From Erwinia sp039023475 (GTDB lineage: Bacteria > Pseudomonadota > Gammaproteobacteria > Enterobacterales > Enterobacteriaceae), in the NCBI RefSeq assembly GCF_039023475.1, contig NZ_JBCHVB010000004.1, positions 186,001 to 250,000 on the forward strand: 64,000 nucleotides of DNA. The letters run 5' to 3'. Of this stretch, positions 1-8,232 are shown one piece after another (the first letter of the stretch is position 1; each line of letters starts with the position of its first letter). The translations under genes and the position numbers were made by a program. The notes below the pieces were generated by a model, which was not told the DNA's origin, did not search any database, and saw only the letters and a program-made list of their open reading frames with translations.

Positions 1-59
1 GCGGCACAGAACAGGCCAGCCGCACCGGCACCGATGATAATAACGTCAAACTGTTCCAC
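1..59 (-). CDS. yhiN: YhiN-family FAD/NAD(P)-binding oxidoreductase, 5' end only
   Basis: Only the first 19 codons are inside the window; the gene continues past the left edge. The reverse strand reads from a GTG start at 59 as VEQFDVIIIGAGAAGLFCA, which contains the GxGxxG dinucleotide-binding motif directly after a short beta strand. This matches the N-terminus of E. coli YhiN (MERFDAVIIGAGAAGMFC), a flavoprotein of unproven function. In E. coli yhiN also lies divergently beside pitA, so the neighbour supports the call. The start is assigned by similarity; no ATG is nearby. Confidence 0.8.
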   Translation of the reverse strand, partial: MEQFDVIIIGAGAAGLFCA

Positions 60-153
60 TGAGCCTGCCCCGCCGCGAAAAAACGCTGATTGTAGAGAGT
101 TGAGCGGGCTGAAGCCAGCGTAACACAAGCTTCATCGCCGAAACATTTTGTAA

Positions 154-172
154 CTTTATGATATTCATAAAG
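154..172. promoter_or_regulatory. Perfect 8-bp inverted repeat in the yhiN/pitA divergent spacer
   Basis: CTTTATGA and TCATAAAG are separated by TAT. The element lies about 100 bp upstream of yhiN and 130 bp upstream of pitA. A dyad in a divergent promoter region is a candidate operator, but I do not recognise the regulator. Confidence 0.3.
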
Positions 173-298
173 AATGCTCCCGTAAACACGCTCTTTTGAC
201 ACATTACTGTCAAAAAAAGTCTATATTTCACTTTCCCCGGGTGCGGTTTGTCGCTGATAATGCGCCGCGTTCATGTCCTCCAAAATGGCGTAACGCTT

Positions 299-1801
299 AT
301 GCTACATCTGTTTGCTGGTCTCGATTATCATACCGGCCTGTTACTGGTACTCGCTCTGCTCTTTGTTCTGTTTTACGAAGCCATCAACGGCTTCCACGAC
401 ACGGCAAACGCGGTGGCAACTGTGATTTATACCCGCGCAATGCGATCGCAACTGGCGGTGGTAATGGCAGGGGTCTTTAACTTCTTTGGGGTACTGTTGG
501 GCGGGCTGAGCGTTGCTTATGCTATCGTTCATTTGCTTCCCACCGATCTGCTGTTGAATGTGGGATCGGCTCACGGGTTAGCCATGGTCTTTTCCATGCT
601 GCTGGCTGCGATTATCTGGAACCTCGGCACCTGGTATTTTGGTCTGCCGGCGTCCAGCTCCCATACCCTCATCGGGGCCATTATCGGCATTGGCCTGACC
701 AACGCCTTTATGACCGGCAATTCTATCGTCGAAGCCCTTAACATCCCGAAAATGATCGGCATATTTATGTCGCTGGTGATCTCTCCGATTGTCGGTCTGG
801 TCATTGCGGGTGGGCTGTGCTTTATCCTTCGTCGCTACTGGAGCGGCACCAAGAAACGTCGCCGGATCCATATGACGCCTGCGGAGCGTGAGAAGATTGA
901 CGGCAAGAAAAAGCCGCCGTTCTGGACCCGTATCGCGCTGATCGTTTCTGCCATTGGCGTGAGCTATTCGCACGGCGCTAATGATGGTCAGAAAGGCATC
1001 GGTTTGATCATGCTGGTGCTGATTGGCGTGGCGCCTGCAGGGTTCGTGGTCAACATGAACGCTTCAGGCTACGACATTACCCGCACCCGCGATGCAGTAC
1101 ACAATCTGGAGCAGTATTACCAGCAGCACGGTGATGCGCTGACGCGTATCGTGCAGATGGCGCCGCCTGCGGTGCCAACGCCGCAGGAAAATCCGGGTGG
1201 CACAACGGAGTTCCACTGTGATGCTTCCCGCGCGCTTCCCGCCATCGCCCGCGTCAAAGGTATGCTGGACAATCTGCAGAGCTACGATGCGCTAAGCGTT
1301 GATCAGCGTGCGCAGCTGCGTCGCCTGCTGATGTGCGTCTCCGATACCGCGGAGAAGGCGGCTAAGCTGCCAGATACCAGCGCAGAGGATCAGCGCTTCC
1401 TGAGCAAGCTGAAAGACGATCTGTTGAACACCGTCGAGTATGCACCGGTCTGGATTATCGTGGCCGTGGCGCTTGCGCTGTCGCTGGGTACGCTGGTTGG
1501 ATGGCGCCGCGTTGCCACCACCATCGGTGAAAAAATAGGTAAAAAAGGGATGACCTATGCCCAGGGAATGTCGGCCCAGATGACGGCGGCGGTCTCTATC
1601 GGCGTTGCCAGTTATACCGGTATGCCCGTCTCAACGACCCACGTACTCTCCTCTTCCGTCGCCGGTACCATGCTGGTTGATGGCGGCGGCGTGCAGGGGC
1701 GCACCATCAAAAACATCCTGCTGGCCTGGGTCTTTACCCTGCCTGTCTCGGTGTTGTTATCCGGTGGCCTCTACTGGATTGCGCTGCACTTTATCATTTA
1801 A
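299..1801 (+). CDS. pitA: Low-affinity inorganic phosphate/metal symporter PitA
   Basis: This is an inner-membrane proton symporter for phosphate, taken up as a neutral metal-phosphate complex. The 500-residue product is nearly colinear with E. coli PitA (499 residues). The two family repeats are visible: NGFHDTANAVA near residue 30 and YSHGANDGQKGIG near residue 240, each in a conserved membrane re-entrant region, separated by a long hydrophilic loop (about residues 285-395) that is the most divergent part. The open frame extends upstream to a TTG at 248, but similarity starts at MLHLFAGL, so ATG 299 is preferred although its Shine-Dalgarno is weak. It is followed by a strong terminator and converges on uspB. 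Confidence 0.95.
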   Translation: MLHLFAGLDYHTGLLLVLALLFVLFYEAINGFHDTANAVATVIYTRAMRSQLAVVMAGVFNFFGVLLGGLSVAYAIVHLLPTDLLLNVGSAHGLAMVFSMLLAAIIWNLGTWYFGLPASSSHTLIGAIIGIGLTNAFMTGNSIVEALNIPKMIGIFMSLVISPIVGLVIAGGLCFILRRYWSGTKKRRRIHMTPAEREKIDGKKKPPFWTRIALIVSAIGVSYSHGANDGQKGIGLIMLVLIGVAPAGFVVNMNASGYDITRTRDAVHNLEQYYQQHGDALTRIVQMAPPAVPTPQENPGGTTEFHCDASRALPAIARVKGMLDNLQSYDALSVDQRAQLRRLLMCVSDTAEKAAKLPDTSAEDQRFLSKLKDDLLNTVEYAPVWIIVAVALALSLGTLVGWRRVATTIGEKIGKKGMTYAQGMSAQMTAAVSIGVASYTGMPVSTTHVLSSSVAGTMLVDGGGVQGRTIKNILLAWVFTLPVSVLLSGGLYWIALHFII

Positions 1802-1813
1802 CGTGTGACGTAT

Positions 1814-1849
1814 AAAAAAGGGTGAAGCCTGCAGGCTTCACCCTTTTTT
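1814..1849. terminator. Bidirectional intrinsic terminator between pitA and uspB
   Basis: GGGTGAAGCC and GGCTTCACCC form a perfect 10-bp stem around TGCA. It is flanked by an A-run on the left and eight T on the right, so it can terminate both convergent genes. Confidence 0.9.
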
Positions 1850-1865
1850 TTGCCCCCGGCGCGGT

Positions 1866-2201
1866 TCAGTGCCAGATAAGCAATCCCATAAAGCCGATAA
1901 GCACCAGGCCGCAAAGCGCGCTGGTCAGTAAAAACTGGCCGCGAACCCGTTCGCAGCGCCGGATAAATTCATCATCGTGATGATCGAGATAACGCTGCGC
2001 CCAGATGTAGCGTACCAGCCTGACCTGCTTACTGGGCTGCCCGTGTGAAGTAAAAAATCCTGCGCCATCAACATATTGATACAGCAGAGGGTCGCATCCG
2101 CGAAGTACCACCAGCAGCGCGCGGAGTGAAGAAAAATAGCGCGCCATATTGATCAAACAAATGACACAAAGAGCCCAGAAAAGCGCGATGGTGCTAATCA
2201 T
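1866..2201 (-). CDS. uspB: Universal stress protein B
   Basis: UspB is a small inner-membrane protein of stationary phase; in E. coli it is sigma-S dependent and its loss gives ethanol sensitivity. The product from ATG 2201 is 111 residues, the same length as E. coli UspB. It has an N-terminal membrane segment (MISTIALFWALCVICL), a central soluble part with the conserved YQYVDGAGFFTSHGQP block, and a C-terminal membrane segment ending in IWH. An open frame continues 43 codons upstream, but ATG 2201 has a GGAGGGG ribosome-binding site and matches the family start. It is divergent from uspA, as in E. coli. Confidence 0.95.
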   Translation of the reverse strand: MISTIALFWALCVICLINMARYFSSLRALLVVLRGCDPLLYQYVDGAGFFTSHGQPSKQVRLVRYIWAQRYLDHHDDEFIRRCERVRGQFLLTSALCGLVLIGFMGLLIWH

Positions 2202-2651
2202 GATCCCCTCCCGACAACACGAACCTGGCAGATACACCGGGCAAAGCCAGCACGGCCCTGGTGATATTTGCCATCCACAAAACTGAACCTGACTGAGAGT
2301 TGTTATCACTGCGGTACGACCGCTACCCACAAGAGATGGCGTGTCGTTATTATCATTGTAGGAGATATGCTTAAAAAAATTCCAGCATGGTTAGGCGCAT
2401 CATTGCAAAAAGCCTTAATTACAGTTTGATCCTGCTCCCAAAGAGGCGCGTTTGGAAAGCGTCTGTTAACAATTCGGCCTATACTTCAAAGCGAGAGAAT
2501 AATAAGGTGGCGAGGCTGAAGTACGCTTAACGCCCCCCTCGCGAAATCCCGCATCGCAATTTCTATTCGTTAAGGATTTCAGAAACTTACTATTCTTCCC
2601 GGCCAGTCTTGTCTGGGAAGGCGCAGCCGCAACACATGGAAGGAGTTCGAT
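2202..2651. promoter_or_regulatory. uspA: uspB/uspA divergent control region with a sigma-S-like -10
   Basis: This 450-bp spacer holds no gene I can support. On the plus strand CTATACTT at 2479-2486 matches the sigma-S/sigma-70 extended -10 (CTAyACTT) and lies about 165 bp before uspA, leaving a long untranslated leader. An AAGGAGT ribosome-binding site (2640-2646) precedes the uspA start. No clear -35 is visible, which fits a sigma-S or activator-dependent promoter. Confidence 0.4.
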
Positions 2652-3089
2652 ATGTCTTATAAACACATTTTGATTGCAGTGGATCTTTCACCGGAAAGTA
2701 AACTGCTGGTTGCTAAAGCGGTTTCCATGGCGCGTCCCTATGATGCCAAAATTTCCCTGATCCATGTGGACGTGAACTATTCCGATCTCTATACCGGGCT
2801 GATTGACGTTAATCTTGGCGATATGCAGAAACGCATCTCCGAAGAGACGCATACGGCACTCTCCGATCTTTCAAACGGCGCGGGTTATCCTGTGACTGAA
2901 ACCCTCAGCGGCAGCGGCGATCTGGGCCAGGTGCTGGTTGATGCGATCAAGCGCTATGACGTGGATCTGGTCGTTTGCGGCCATCATCAGGACTTCTGGA
3001 GCAAGCTGATGTCTTCAGCCCGTCAGCTGATCAACACCGTCCATATCGATATGCTGATCGTGCCGCTGCGCGACGCAGACGAAGAATAG
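2652..3089 (+). CDS. uspA: Universal stress protein A
   Basis: UspA is a cytoplasmic autophosphorylating stress protein of the Usp/adenine-nucleotide alpha-hydrolase fold, induced by growth arrest, oxidants and starvation. The 145-residue product is almost identical in length and sequence to E. coli UspA, from MSYKHILIAVDLSPES through the conserved VVCGHHQDFWSKLMSSARQ block to the C-terminal DMLIVPLRD. The start has an AAGGAGT Shine-Dalgarno 6 bp away. The gene is monocistronic and closed by a hairpin terminator. The dtpB peptide transporter gene that follows uspA in E. coli is absent. Confidence 0.97.
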   Translation: MSYKHILIAVDLSPESKLLVAKAVSMARPYDAKISLIHVDVNYSDLYTGLIDVNLGDMQKRISEETHTALSDLSNGAGYPVTETLSGSGDLGQVLVDAIKRYDVDLVVCGHHQDFWSKLMSSARQLINTVHIDMLIVPLRDADEE

Positions 3090-3098
3090 CCGCCGTTC

Positions 3099-3127
3099 AA
3101 AAAGCCGGCCTGTGCCGGCTTTTTTTC
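3099..3127 (+). terminator. Intrinsic terminator of uspA
   Basis: AAGCCGGC and GCCGGCTT form the stem around CTGT, followed by seven T residues. Confidence 0.9.
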
Positions 3128-3305
3128 ACCTATTCTGTGCAAATTAAGTTCCGGCCAGTTCTGTTTTCTCCCGGCACGCTAATCACCCACTTCAACTTTA
3201 TAGTTGCTCACCGTTGCCAGCGTAATCGACAGGAGTAATCTTGTTCAGGCAGTTGTATTGACTGGCGATGCCTGTACTGATGGATATAAGTCATAACCCT
3301 GAAAC

Positions 3306-3333
3306 TTGACAGCTTATTTTAATTCTGTACAAG
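3306..3333 (+). promoter_or_regulatory. Putative promoter of the microcin-like gene
   Basis: A consensus -35 TTGACA at 3306 is followed after 16 bp by TACAAG, a 4/6 match to a -10. It lies in a markedly AT-rich stretch (about 3280-3520) unlike the flanking core genes. The leader to the ATG at 3526 would be about 185 nt. Confidence 0.35.
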
Positions 3334-3525
3334 AATATTCCATTATTAAAGCACCGCACTTTAACAGTCTGACACCCAATGAATTATTTGTGTCAGAACG
3401 GCACTTATAAATATTTTACTATAGGAAAACTTCTTTTTTCTCATTATATTTCATTTGCTTTCTCTGCTGCATCGCAGCGAAAAAGCATTCAAAAAAAGCA
3501 CAACCACTTAATAAGGATATTATTT

Positions 3526-3768
3526 ATGAGAGAAATCAACCAGACTGAAATTGCGGCCGTTAGCGGCGCTGGACTGACCGAATTCCGGGGCAACGTCAAT
3601 ACCGCATTAGCTCAGGTTTCTGCCAAATTTGATACTACGTTAGATGCGCTTGCTGAGACCAGCGTCATCGGCGAGAAAATCGGTCTGTCTTACAAAGCTT
3701 TTGGCCTGAGCATCGTTCAAGGGTATTTGAGTTCCTTTTCAAACTTCCTGACTAAATTAGCTGCCTGA
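3526..3768 (+). CDS. Orphan class II microcin-like precursor peptide
   Basis: The 80-residue product starts MREINQTEIAAVSGAG, which matches the leader of class II microcins almost position by position (microcin L MREITLNEMNNVSGAG; microcin E492 MREISQKDLNLAFGAG). In that family the leader is cleaved after the Gly-Ala-Gly or Gly-Gly by the peptidase domain of a CvaB-type ABC exporter. The predicted mature part is 64 residues, has no Cys, is amphipathic and is rich in Ala, Leu and Ser. An upstream AAGGA Shine-Dalgarno 7-11 bp away decides the start; the in-frame extension back to 3379 has no such site. No exporter, immunity gene or modification enzyme is nearby. It sits where dtpB lies in E. 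coli. The leader call is strong; toxic activity is inference. Confidence 0.7.
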   Translation: MREINQTEIAAVSGAGLTEFRGNVNTALAQVSAKFDTTLDALAETSVIGEKIGLSYKAFGLSIVQGYLSSFSNFLTKLAA

Positions 3769-3827
3769 TTAACGCTGCCTTACAGCATCAATACTGTAAA
3801 TCAGATTTCAGTTAATTCCGGAAGCTT

Positions 3828-3857
3828 AAAAGCGTGCTAAACAAGCACGCTTTTTTA
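3828..3857 (+). terminator. Intrinsic terminator of the microcin-like gene
   Basis: AAAGCGTGC and GCACGCTTT pair around a TAAACAA loop, followed by a T-run. Having its own terminator supports a monocistronic peptide gene. Confidence 0.85.
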
Positions 3858-4091
3858 GTATTACCGCTTACTTCGCTTATACAGCACACTCATTCGCTTT
3901 TGCGGCGTATATTTTTACTGTCGCCGGCGCGTATTTATTACCGGTTACAGCCTGCCGCCAGACGCACTTTTCACTCAACCTGCGAGGACACAGGCCAAAT
4001 ATGTAGCCTGATAATGCTGACGACAGCGGGACAGGGCCGCTATAACCATTCAGAATAATTTGCGCGCCGGAAGCGGCCCGGTGGACATTTT
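3858..4091. other. Spacer between the microcin-like gene and rsmJ, no gene seen
   Basis: No supported reading frame. A frame from 3834 to 4058 begins inside the terminator with a GTG and no ribosome-binding site, so I do not call it an immunity gene. Confidence 0.5.
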
Positions 4092-4844
4092 CTACTGGCC
4101 GAGCGGCGGATAGATATCAAAACGATGGCTTTTGGTCAGCACGGCTGATTGCGTCGCGATGCCGGCCAGCGGCGGCGCATAGTCAGGGCGCTTCACCACA
4201 ATGCGTTTTTTCGCCAGACGACGCGCCGGCTCCAGCAGGCCATCCGCATCCGCATCCGCACCCACCAGCGTCTGAAATACCCGCATCTCTTTTTTAACCA
4301 GCGCGCTTTTCTGGCGATGAGGGTACATCGGATCGAGATAGACCACGTCCGGTTTTTCCGCGATGCCGGCAAGCGCATCCAGGCTTGACGCATGGATCAG
4401 CGTCAGCCGCTCGCGCAGCCAGCCGCCGATCTCCGTACTCTGATAGCCGCGTTGCAGACCATCCTCCAGCAGAGCCGCCACCACCGGATGACGCTCAAAC
4501 ATCTGCACCCGGCAGCCCAGCGAGGCCAGCACAAACGCATCTCTGCCCAGGCCTGCCGTTGCGTCAACAACCGCAGGCAGGTAGCCGCCTTTAATGCCAA
4601 CGGCCTTAGCCACGGCTTCGCCGCGCCCGCCGCCGAAGCGGCGGCGGTGCGCCATGGCACCCTCGACGAAATCGACAAAAATCCCGCCAAGCTTTGGCTC
4701 ATCACGTTTGCGCAGCTCCAGCCTTTCACCGGTCATCACCAGCGCCATTGGCGCTTCGTCGTCGTGCTCAAGCTGCCAGCGTGCCGCCAGATCGGATAAG
4801 GCGCCGTCTCCGGCGCCCGTTTCATCTACCAGACAAATCTTCAC
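4092..4844 (-). CDS. rsmJ: 16S rRNA (guanine1516-N2)-methyltransferase RsmJ
   Basis: RsmJ methylates G1516 of 16S rRNA using S-adenosylmethionine. The 250-residue product has the SAM-binding motif VDATAGLGRDAF near residue 93, an acidic motif II region (VQMFERHP) and the catalytic motif YLDPMYPH near residue 170. The C-terminal HRFDIY block is also conserved. A short DADADADG run near residue 197 comes from a small tandem repeat of CATCCG/CATCCGC in the DNA. The start lies 3 bp after the prlC stop, so it is the second gene of a prlC-rsmJ operon as in E. coli. Confidence 0.95.
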   Translation of the reverse strand: MKICLVDETGAGDGALSDLAARWQLEHDDEAPMALVMTGERLELRKRDEPKLGGIFVDFVEGAMAHRRRFGGGRGEAVAKAVGIKGGYLPAVVDATAGLGRDAFVLASLGCRVQMFERHPVVAALLEDGLQRGYQSTEIGGWLRERLTLIHASSLDALAGIAEKPDVVYLDPMYPHRQKSALVKKEMRVFQTLVGADADADGLLEPARRLAKKRIVVKRPDYAPPLAGIATQSAVLTKSHRFDIYPPLGQ

Positions 4845-4847
4845 TGA

Positions 4848-6887
4848 CTATTCCTGGATACCGTAATGTTCCAGCATCGCATCCAGCTGCGGCTCGCGGC
4901 CCCGGAAGCGTTTGAACAGCTCCATCGGCTCCTCTGAACCGCCGCGCGACAGGATGTTATCCAGGAAGGACTGCCCCGTTTCGCGGTTAAAAATGCCTTC
5001 CTCTTTAAAGCGCGACCAGGCATCCGCCGCCAGCACATCCGCCCACAGGTAGCTGTAGTAACCCGCCGCATAGCCGCCGGCGAAGATGTGGCTGAACGCA
5101 TGCGGGAAGCGGCCCCATGCGGGTCCGGGCATCACCGCCACCTGCTTTTTGATCTCTTGCAGGGTTGCCAGAATCTGCGCGCCTTTTGCCGGATCGTATT
5201 CCGCATGCAGCCGGAAATCGAACAGACCGAACTCCAGCTGACGCAGAATAAAGAGCGCCGCCTGATAGTTTTTCGCGGCCAGCATTTTTTCCAGCAGCGC
5301 CTGCGGCAGCGGCTCGCCGGTCTCAAAATGACCGGAAATAAAGGCCAGCGCCTCCGGCTCCCAGCACCAGTTTTCCATAAACTGGCTTGGCAGCTCGACG
5401 GCATCCCACGGCACGCCGCTGATCCCGGAAACGCCTGGCGTTTCAATGCGGGTCAGCATATGGTGCAGCCCATGACCGAATTCATGGAACAGCGTGGTCA
5501 CTTCATCATGGGTAAAGAGAGCCGGTTTGCCGTTCAGCGGACGGTTAAAGTTACAGGTCAGGTAGGCCACCGGTTTTTGCAGCGAGCCATCCGCCAGGCG
5601 CATCTGGCCCACGCAGTCATCCATCCATGCACCGCCGCGCTTATGCTCGCGCGCGTAGAGATCCAGGTAGAAACTGCCGCGCAGTTCGCCGTTTTCATCA
5701 AACAGATCGAAAAAGCGCACGTCAGGATGATAGACATCCACATCTTTACGCTCTTTGGCGGTGATGCCGTAAATGCGCTTCACCACCTCAAACAGGCCGT
5801 TCACCGCGCGATCTTCCGGGAAGTAAGGGCGAAGCTGCTCATCGCTGATGGCGTACAGATGCTGCTTCTGCTTCTCGCCATAATAGGTGAGATCCCACGG
5901 GTTCAGCTCATCAACGCCATACTCTTTACGGGCAAAGGCGCGTAGCTGCTCCAGTTCTTTTTCCCCCTGCGGACGGGCGCGTTTCGCCAGATCGCTGAGG
6001 AAGTCGATCACCTGGGCCGGATTTTCCGCCATTTTGGTGGCCAGGGATTTATCGGCGTAGGAGGAGAAGCCTAACAGCTGGGCCAGCTCATGGCGCAGCG
6101 CCAGCTCTTCAGCCATCACTTCACTGTTATCCCACTTCCCGGCGTGAGGCCCCTGATCGGAGGCGCGGGTAGAATAGGCGCGGTACATCTCTTCACGGAG
6201 CGCGGCGTTGTCGCAGTAGGTCATGACCGGCAGATAGCTGGGAATATCCAGCGTCAGCAGCCAGCCTTCCTGCTCTTTCGCTTCCGCCTGGGCTCTGGCC
6301 GCGTCAAGCGCGCTTTCCGGCATCCCGGAAAGGTCGTTCACGTCAGTCACCAGCTTGCTCCAGCCCATGGTCGCGTCCAGCACGTTGTTGCTGTAGGTAG
6401 AACCCAGCTCCGAAAGGCGCGAGGCGATCTCACCGTAGCGCTTCTGCTTCTCTTTCGACAGGCCAATGCCGGAGAGTTCGAAATCGCGCAGCGCATTGTC
6501 CACGGCTTTCTGCTGCGGCGCGCTCAGCGTCTCGTAGCTGTTCGCTTTCAGATCCCGGTAAGCCTGATAGAGGCCTTCATGCTGGCCTACCCAGGTGCTG
6601 TACTCGGAGAGCAGCGGCAGCGTCTGCTCATAGGCTTCACGCAGCTCGGGGCTGTTTTTTACCGAATTCAGGTGGCTGACCGGAGAAAACAGGCGGCCCA
6701 GGCGATCGTCAACTTCCGCCAGCGGCTGTACCAGGTTGTCCCAGGTGTAGGGCGCGCCCTGCGCCACCACGCTCTCTACCGCCGCGCGACACGCTTCCAG
6801 CGCCTGAGTAACGGCGGGCACAACGTGTTCGGGTTTGATGGCGGAAAAAGGAGGAAGCGTAAAAGAGGAAAGTAGCGGATTGGTCAT
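4848..6887 (-). CDS. prlC: Oligopeptidase A (M3 zinc metallopeptidase)
   Basis: PrlC is a cytoplasmic endopeptidase that degrades small peptides, including cleaved signal peptides. The 679-residue product matches E. coli OpdA (680). The M3 zinc motif HEFGHGLHH is present around residue 470, followed by the conserved Glu-containing helix ending at MENWCWEP. The N-terminus MTNPLLSSFTLPPFS matches the family. It is transcribed leftward and overlaps no neighbour. In E. coli it is a heat-shock (sigma-32) gene, and a weak sigma-32-like promoter is visible upstream. Confidence 0.97.
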   Translation of the reverse strand: MTNPLLSSFTLPPFSAIKPEHVVPAVTQALEACRAAVESVVAQGAPYTWDNLVQPLAEVDDRLGRLFSPVSHLNSVKNSPELREAYEQTLPLLSEYSTWVGQHEGLYQAYRDLKANSYETLSAPQQKAVDNALRDFELSGIGLSKEKQKRYGEIASRLSELGSTYSNNVLDATMGWSKLVTDVNDLSGMPESALDAARAQAEAKEQEGWLLTLDIPSYLPVMTYCDNAALREEMYRAYSTRASDQGPHAGKWDNSEVMAEELALRHELAQLLGFSSYADKSLATKMAENPAQVIDFLSDLAKRARPQGEKELEQLRAFARKEYGVDELNPWDLTYYGEKQKQHLYAISDEQLRPYFPEDRAVNGLFEVVKRIYGITAKERKDVDVYHPDVRFFDLFDENGELRGSFYLDLYAREHKRGGAWMDDCVGQMRLADGSLQKPVAYLTCNFNRPLNGKPALFTHDEVTTLFHEFGHGLHHMLTRIETPGVSGISGVPWDAVELPSQFMENWCWEPEALAFISGHFETGEPLPQALLEKMLAAKNYQAALFILRQLEFGLFDFRLHAEYDPAKGAQILATLQEIKKQVAVMPGPAWGRFPHAFSHIFAGGYAAGYYSYLWADVLAADAWSRFKEEGIFNRETGQSFLDNILSRGGSEEPMELFKRFRGREPQLDAMLEHYGIQE

Positions 6888-6945
6888 AGCGCAGTCCTTG
6901 AAGTCATGATCGTGTATGTGCGTGGTTAAGCACGCGATTCAGTTA

Positions 6946-6974
6946 ACATGAGGCTAACGGGGGCGAAAATCAAT
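6946..6974 (-). promoter_or_regulatory. prlC: Possible sigma-32 heat-shock promoter of prlC-rsmJ
   Basis: On the reverse strand ATTGATT and CCTCATGT are separated by 14 bp, about 60 bp before the prlC start. This partly matches the sigma-32 consensus CTTGAAA-N11-16-CCCCATnT. Known heat-shock control of E. coli prlC supports it; the match is imperfect. Confidence 0.3.
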
Positions 6975-7101
6975 GGTCAGGCCGACCGGTAACGCATCCC
7001 GTCACGCAATTTGCCTGCCGGTAGCGCAAATTGCATACTTGCTGCGCCGCCCTTAACCTTTAAACTTTGTGGCGGTTAAAAACTTAACAGGGAGTGTCTT
7101 T

Positions 7102-7926
7102 ATGTGGTACGTCCTCGCCGCATCGTTGTTTTTCCTTCCTTTTCATCGCGCAGCCTCGCTGACTTTGCTGGCTATCACGCTCGGGATGGCTATCTGGAAC
7201 CAGACGCTGGCCCTGCCGGGTATCGGGGCGGTCGCCGTCCTGGGCGGGCTGGCGGTTTACCGCGTGGTGAAAGGTGATAACGCGCGCCTGCGGCAGGCCA
7301 GTGAGATGGTGCTGGTCGCCGGTTCGCTGGCGCTGATGCTGCATCTGCTGCCCGGCTTTGATAATCAGGCGATCGTGAAGGCGGTCAAAGCCGGCCCGGA
7401 AAGCGCGCCTTTCAGCTTCTACTTCAACCTCGACAAAGCGCTGGTCCCTTTCCTGCTGCTGGGCTGCCTGCCCACCCTGCTGAAGCGTCCGGCCTCACCG
7501 CCCAAAAATGCGCTATGGTGGCTGGTGCTGGTGCTGGCGATGCCACTGCTGCTGCTGCTGGCGACGCTAGCCGGCGGGCTGACGGTGGAACTGCATCAGC
7601 CCGCGTGGCTGGGCGCCTTTATGCTGGCTAATCTGTTCTTTGTGTCGCTGGCGGAAGAAGCGCTGTTTCGCGGTTATTTTCAGCAGCGGCTCACGCAGCG
7701 GTTGGGCAATCTCTGGGGCCTGCTGGGTGCCGCCATACTCTTTGGCCTGGCCCATTACCCAGGCGGCCCGCTACTGATCTTCTTTGCCACGCTGGCTGGC
7801 GTGATTTACGGACTGGCCTGGCTCTGGAGCGGCCGCGTCTGGGTTTCCACGCTGGTGCACTTCAGCTTTAATATGCTGCACCTGCTGTTTTTCACCTATC
7901 CGGTCTGGCAGCACCCGCCAGCCTGA
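7102..7926 (+). CDS. CPBP-family (Rce1-like) intramembrane glutamic endopeptidase
   Basis: This is a polytopic membrane protein of 274 residues. The three signature motifs of the CPBP/Abi family are all present in order: EEALFRG at residues 185-191 (EExxxR), FGLAHY near 212 (FxxxH) and HFSFN near 253 (HxxxN). It should cleave or process membrane substrates; in bacteria substrates are mostly unknown, though some members protect against self-made bacteriocins. The start ATG 7102 has a GGGAGTG ribosome-binding site; the in-frame extension to 7069 lacks one. It stands alone between prlC (divergent) and rlmJ, and E. coli has no equivalent here. Confidence 0.85.
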   Translation: MWYVLAASLFFLPFHRAASLTLLAITLGMAIWNQTLALPGIGAVAVLGGLAVYRVVKGDNARLRQASEMVLVAGSLALMLHLLPGFDNQAIVKAVKAGPESAPFSFYFNLDKALVPFLLLGCLPTLLKRPASPPKNALWWLVLVLAMPLLLLLATLAGGLTVELHQPAWLGAFMLANLFFVSLAEEALFRGYFQQRLTQRLGNLWGLLGAAILFGLAHYPGGPLLIFFATLAGVIYGLAWLWSGRVWVSTLVHFSFNMLHLLFFTYPVWQHPPA

Positions 7927-8232
7927 CAGCGCCTTTGGCCTGCTGCTGGCTGTCACGCTTTCACCTCGTGCCGCAGGGGCGGCACGTGCGTTTCCCCCTC
8001 TGACAGCGCCTTCCGCATGGCGCGTTATGTGCGGGTGAAAAGCGCCGATTTGTTCTCAAGCTTTCAGCCCATCCGCCGGCCATCCCTGATATAATCGCCC
8101 CTTCACGAGTTCTCATGCTTTTTCCTGCATCCACTGCTGTGCGCCGTTCTGTAGGTAATTCGTGAGGTAATAATTGTAATAAATTGACTCACCCTCAATT
8201 AAAGCCTTATAAATTCAACAGGATAGATAAAA
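7927..8232. other. Spacer upstream of rlmJ
   Basis: No gene is visible. The spacer holds a GTGCCGC/GCGGCAC hairpin near 7965, a 12-bp direct repeat (CTGACAGCGCCT at about 7923 and 8000), and a TATAAT at about 8090 that could be the rlmJ -10 although no -35 is clear. Confidence 0.35.

Noticed and set aside
3379..3525. N-terminal extension of the microcin-like gene
   Set aside because: The frame is open but has no ribosome-binding site, and the leader motif MREI must be at the N-terminus for the family.
3834..4058. A 74-codon frame after the microcin-like gene, as an immunity protein
   Set aside because: It starts with a GTG inside the terminator stem, has no ribosome-binding site, and shows no clear membrane helix pattern of microcin immunity proteins.
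4200..4270. Tandem CATCCG(CA) repeats inside rsmJ as a phase-variable tract
   Set aside because: The repeat is short (about three units), imperfect and codes an in-frame DADADADG, so slippage would need units of six; the family shows similar text here.
4149..4799. Plus-strand frames across rsmJ
   Set aside because: They are shadows of the well-supported rsmJ gene on the opposite strand and have no family signal.
5088..5945. 285-codon plus-strand frame opposite prlC
   Set aside because: It is opposite the zinc-peptidase gene, follows its codon pattern, and has no independent start or similarity.
7965..8010. REP-like or CRISPR-like repeat before rlmJ
   Set aside because: Only two 12-bp copies and one hairpin are present, with no periodic spacing and no cas genes.
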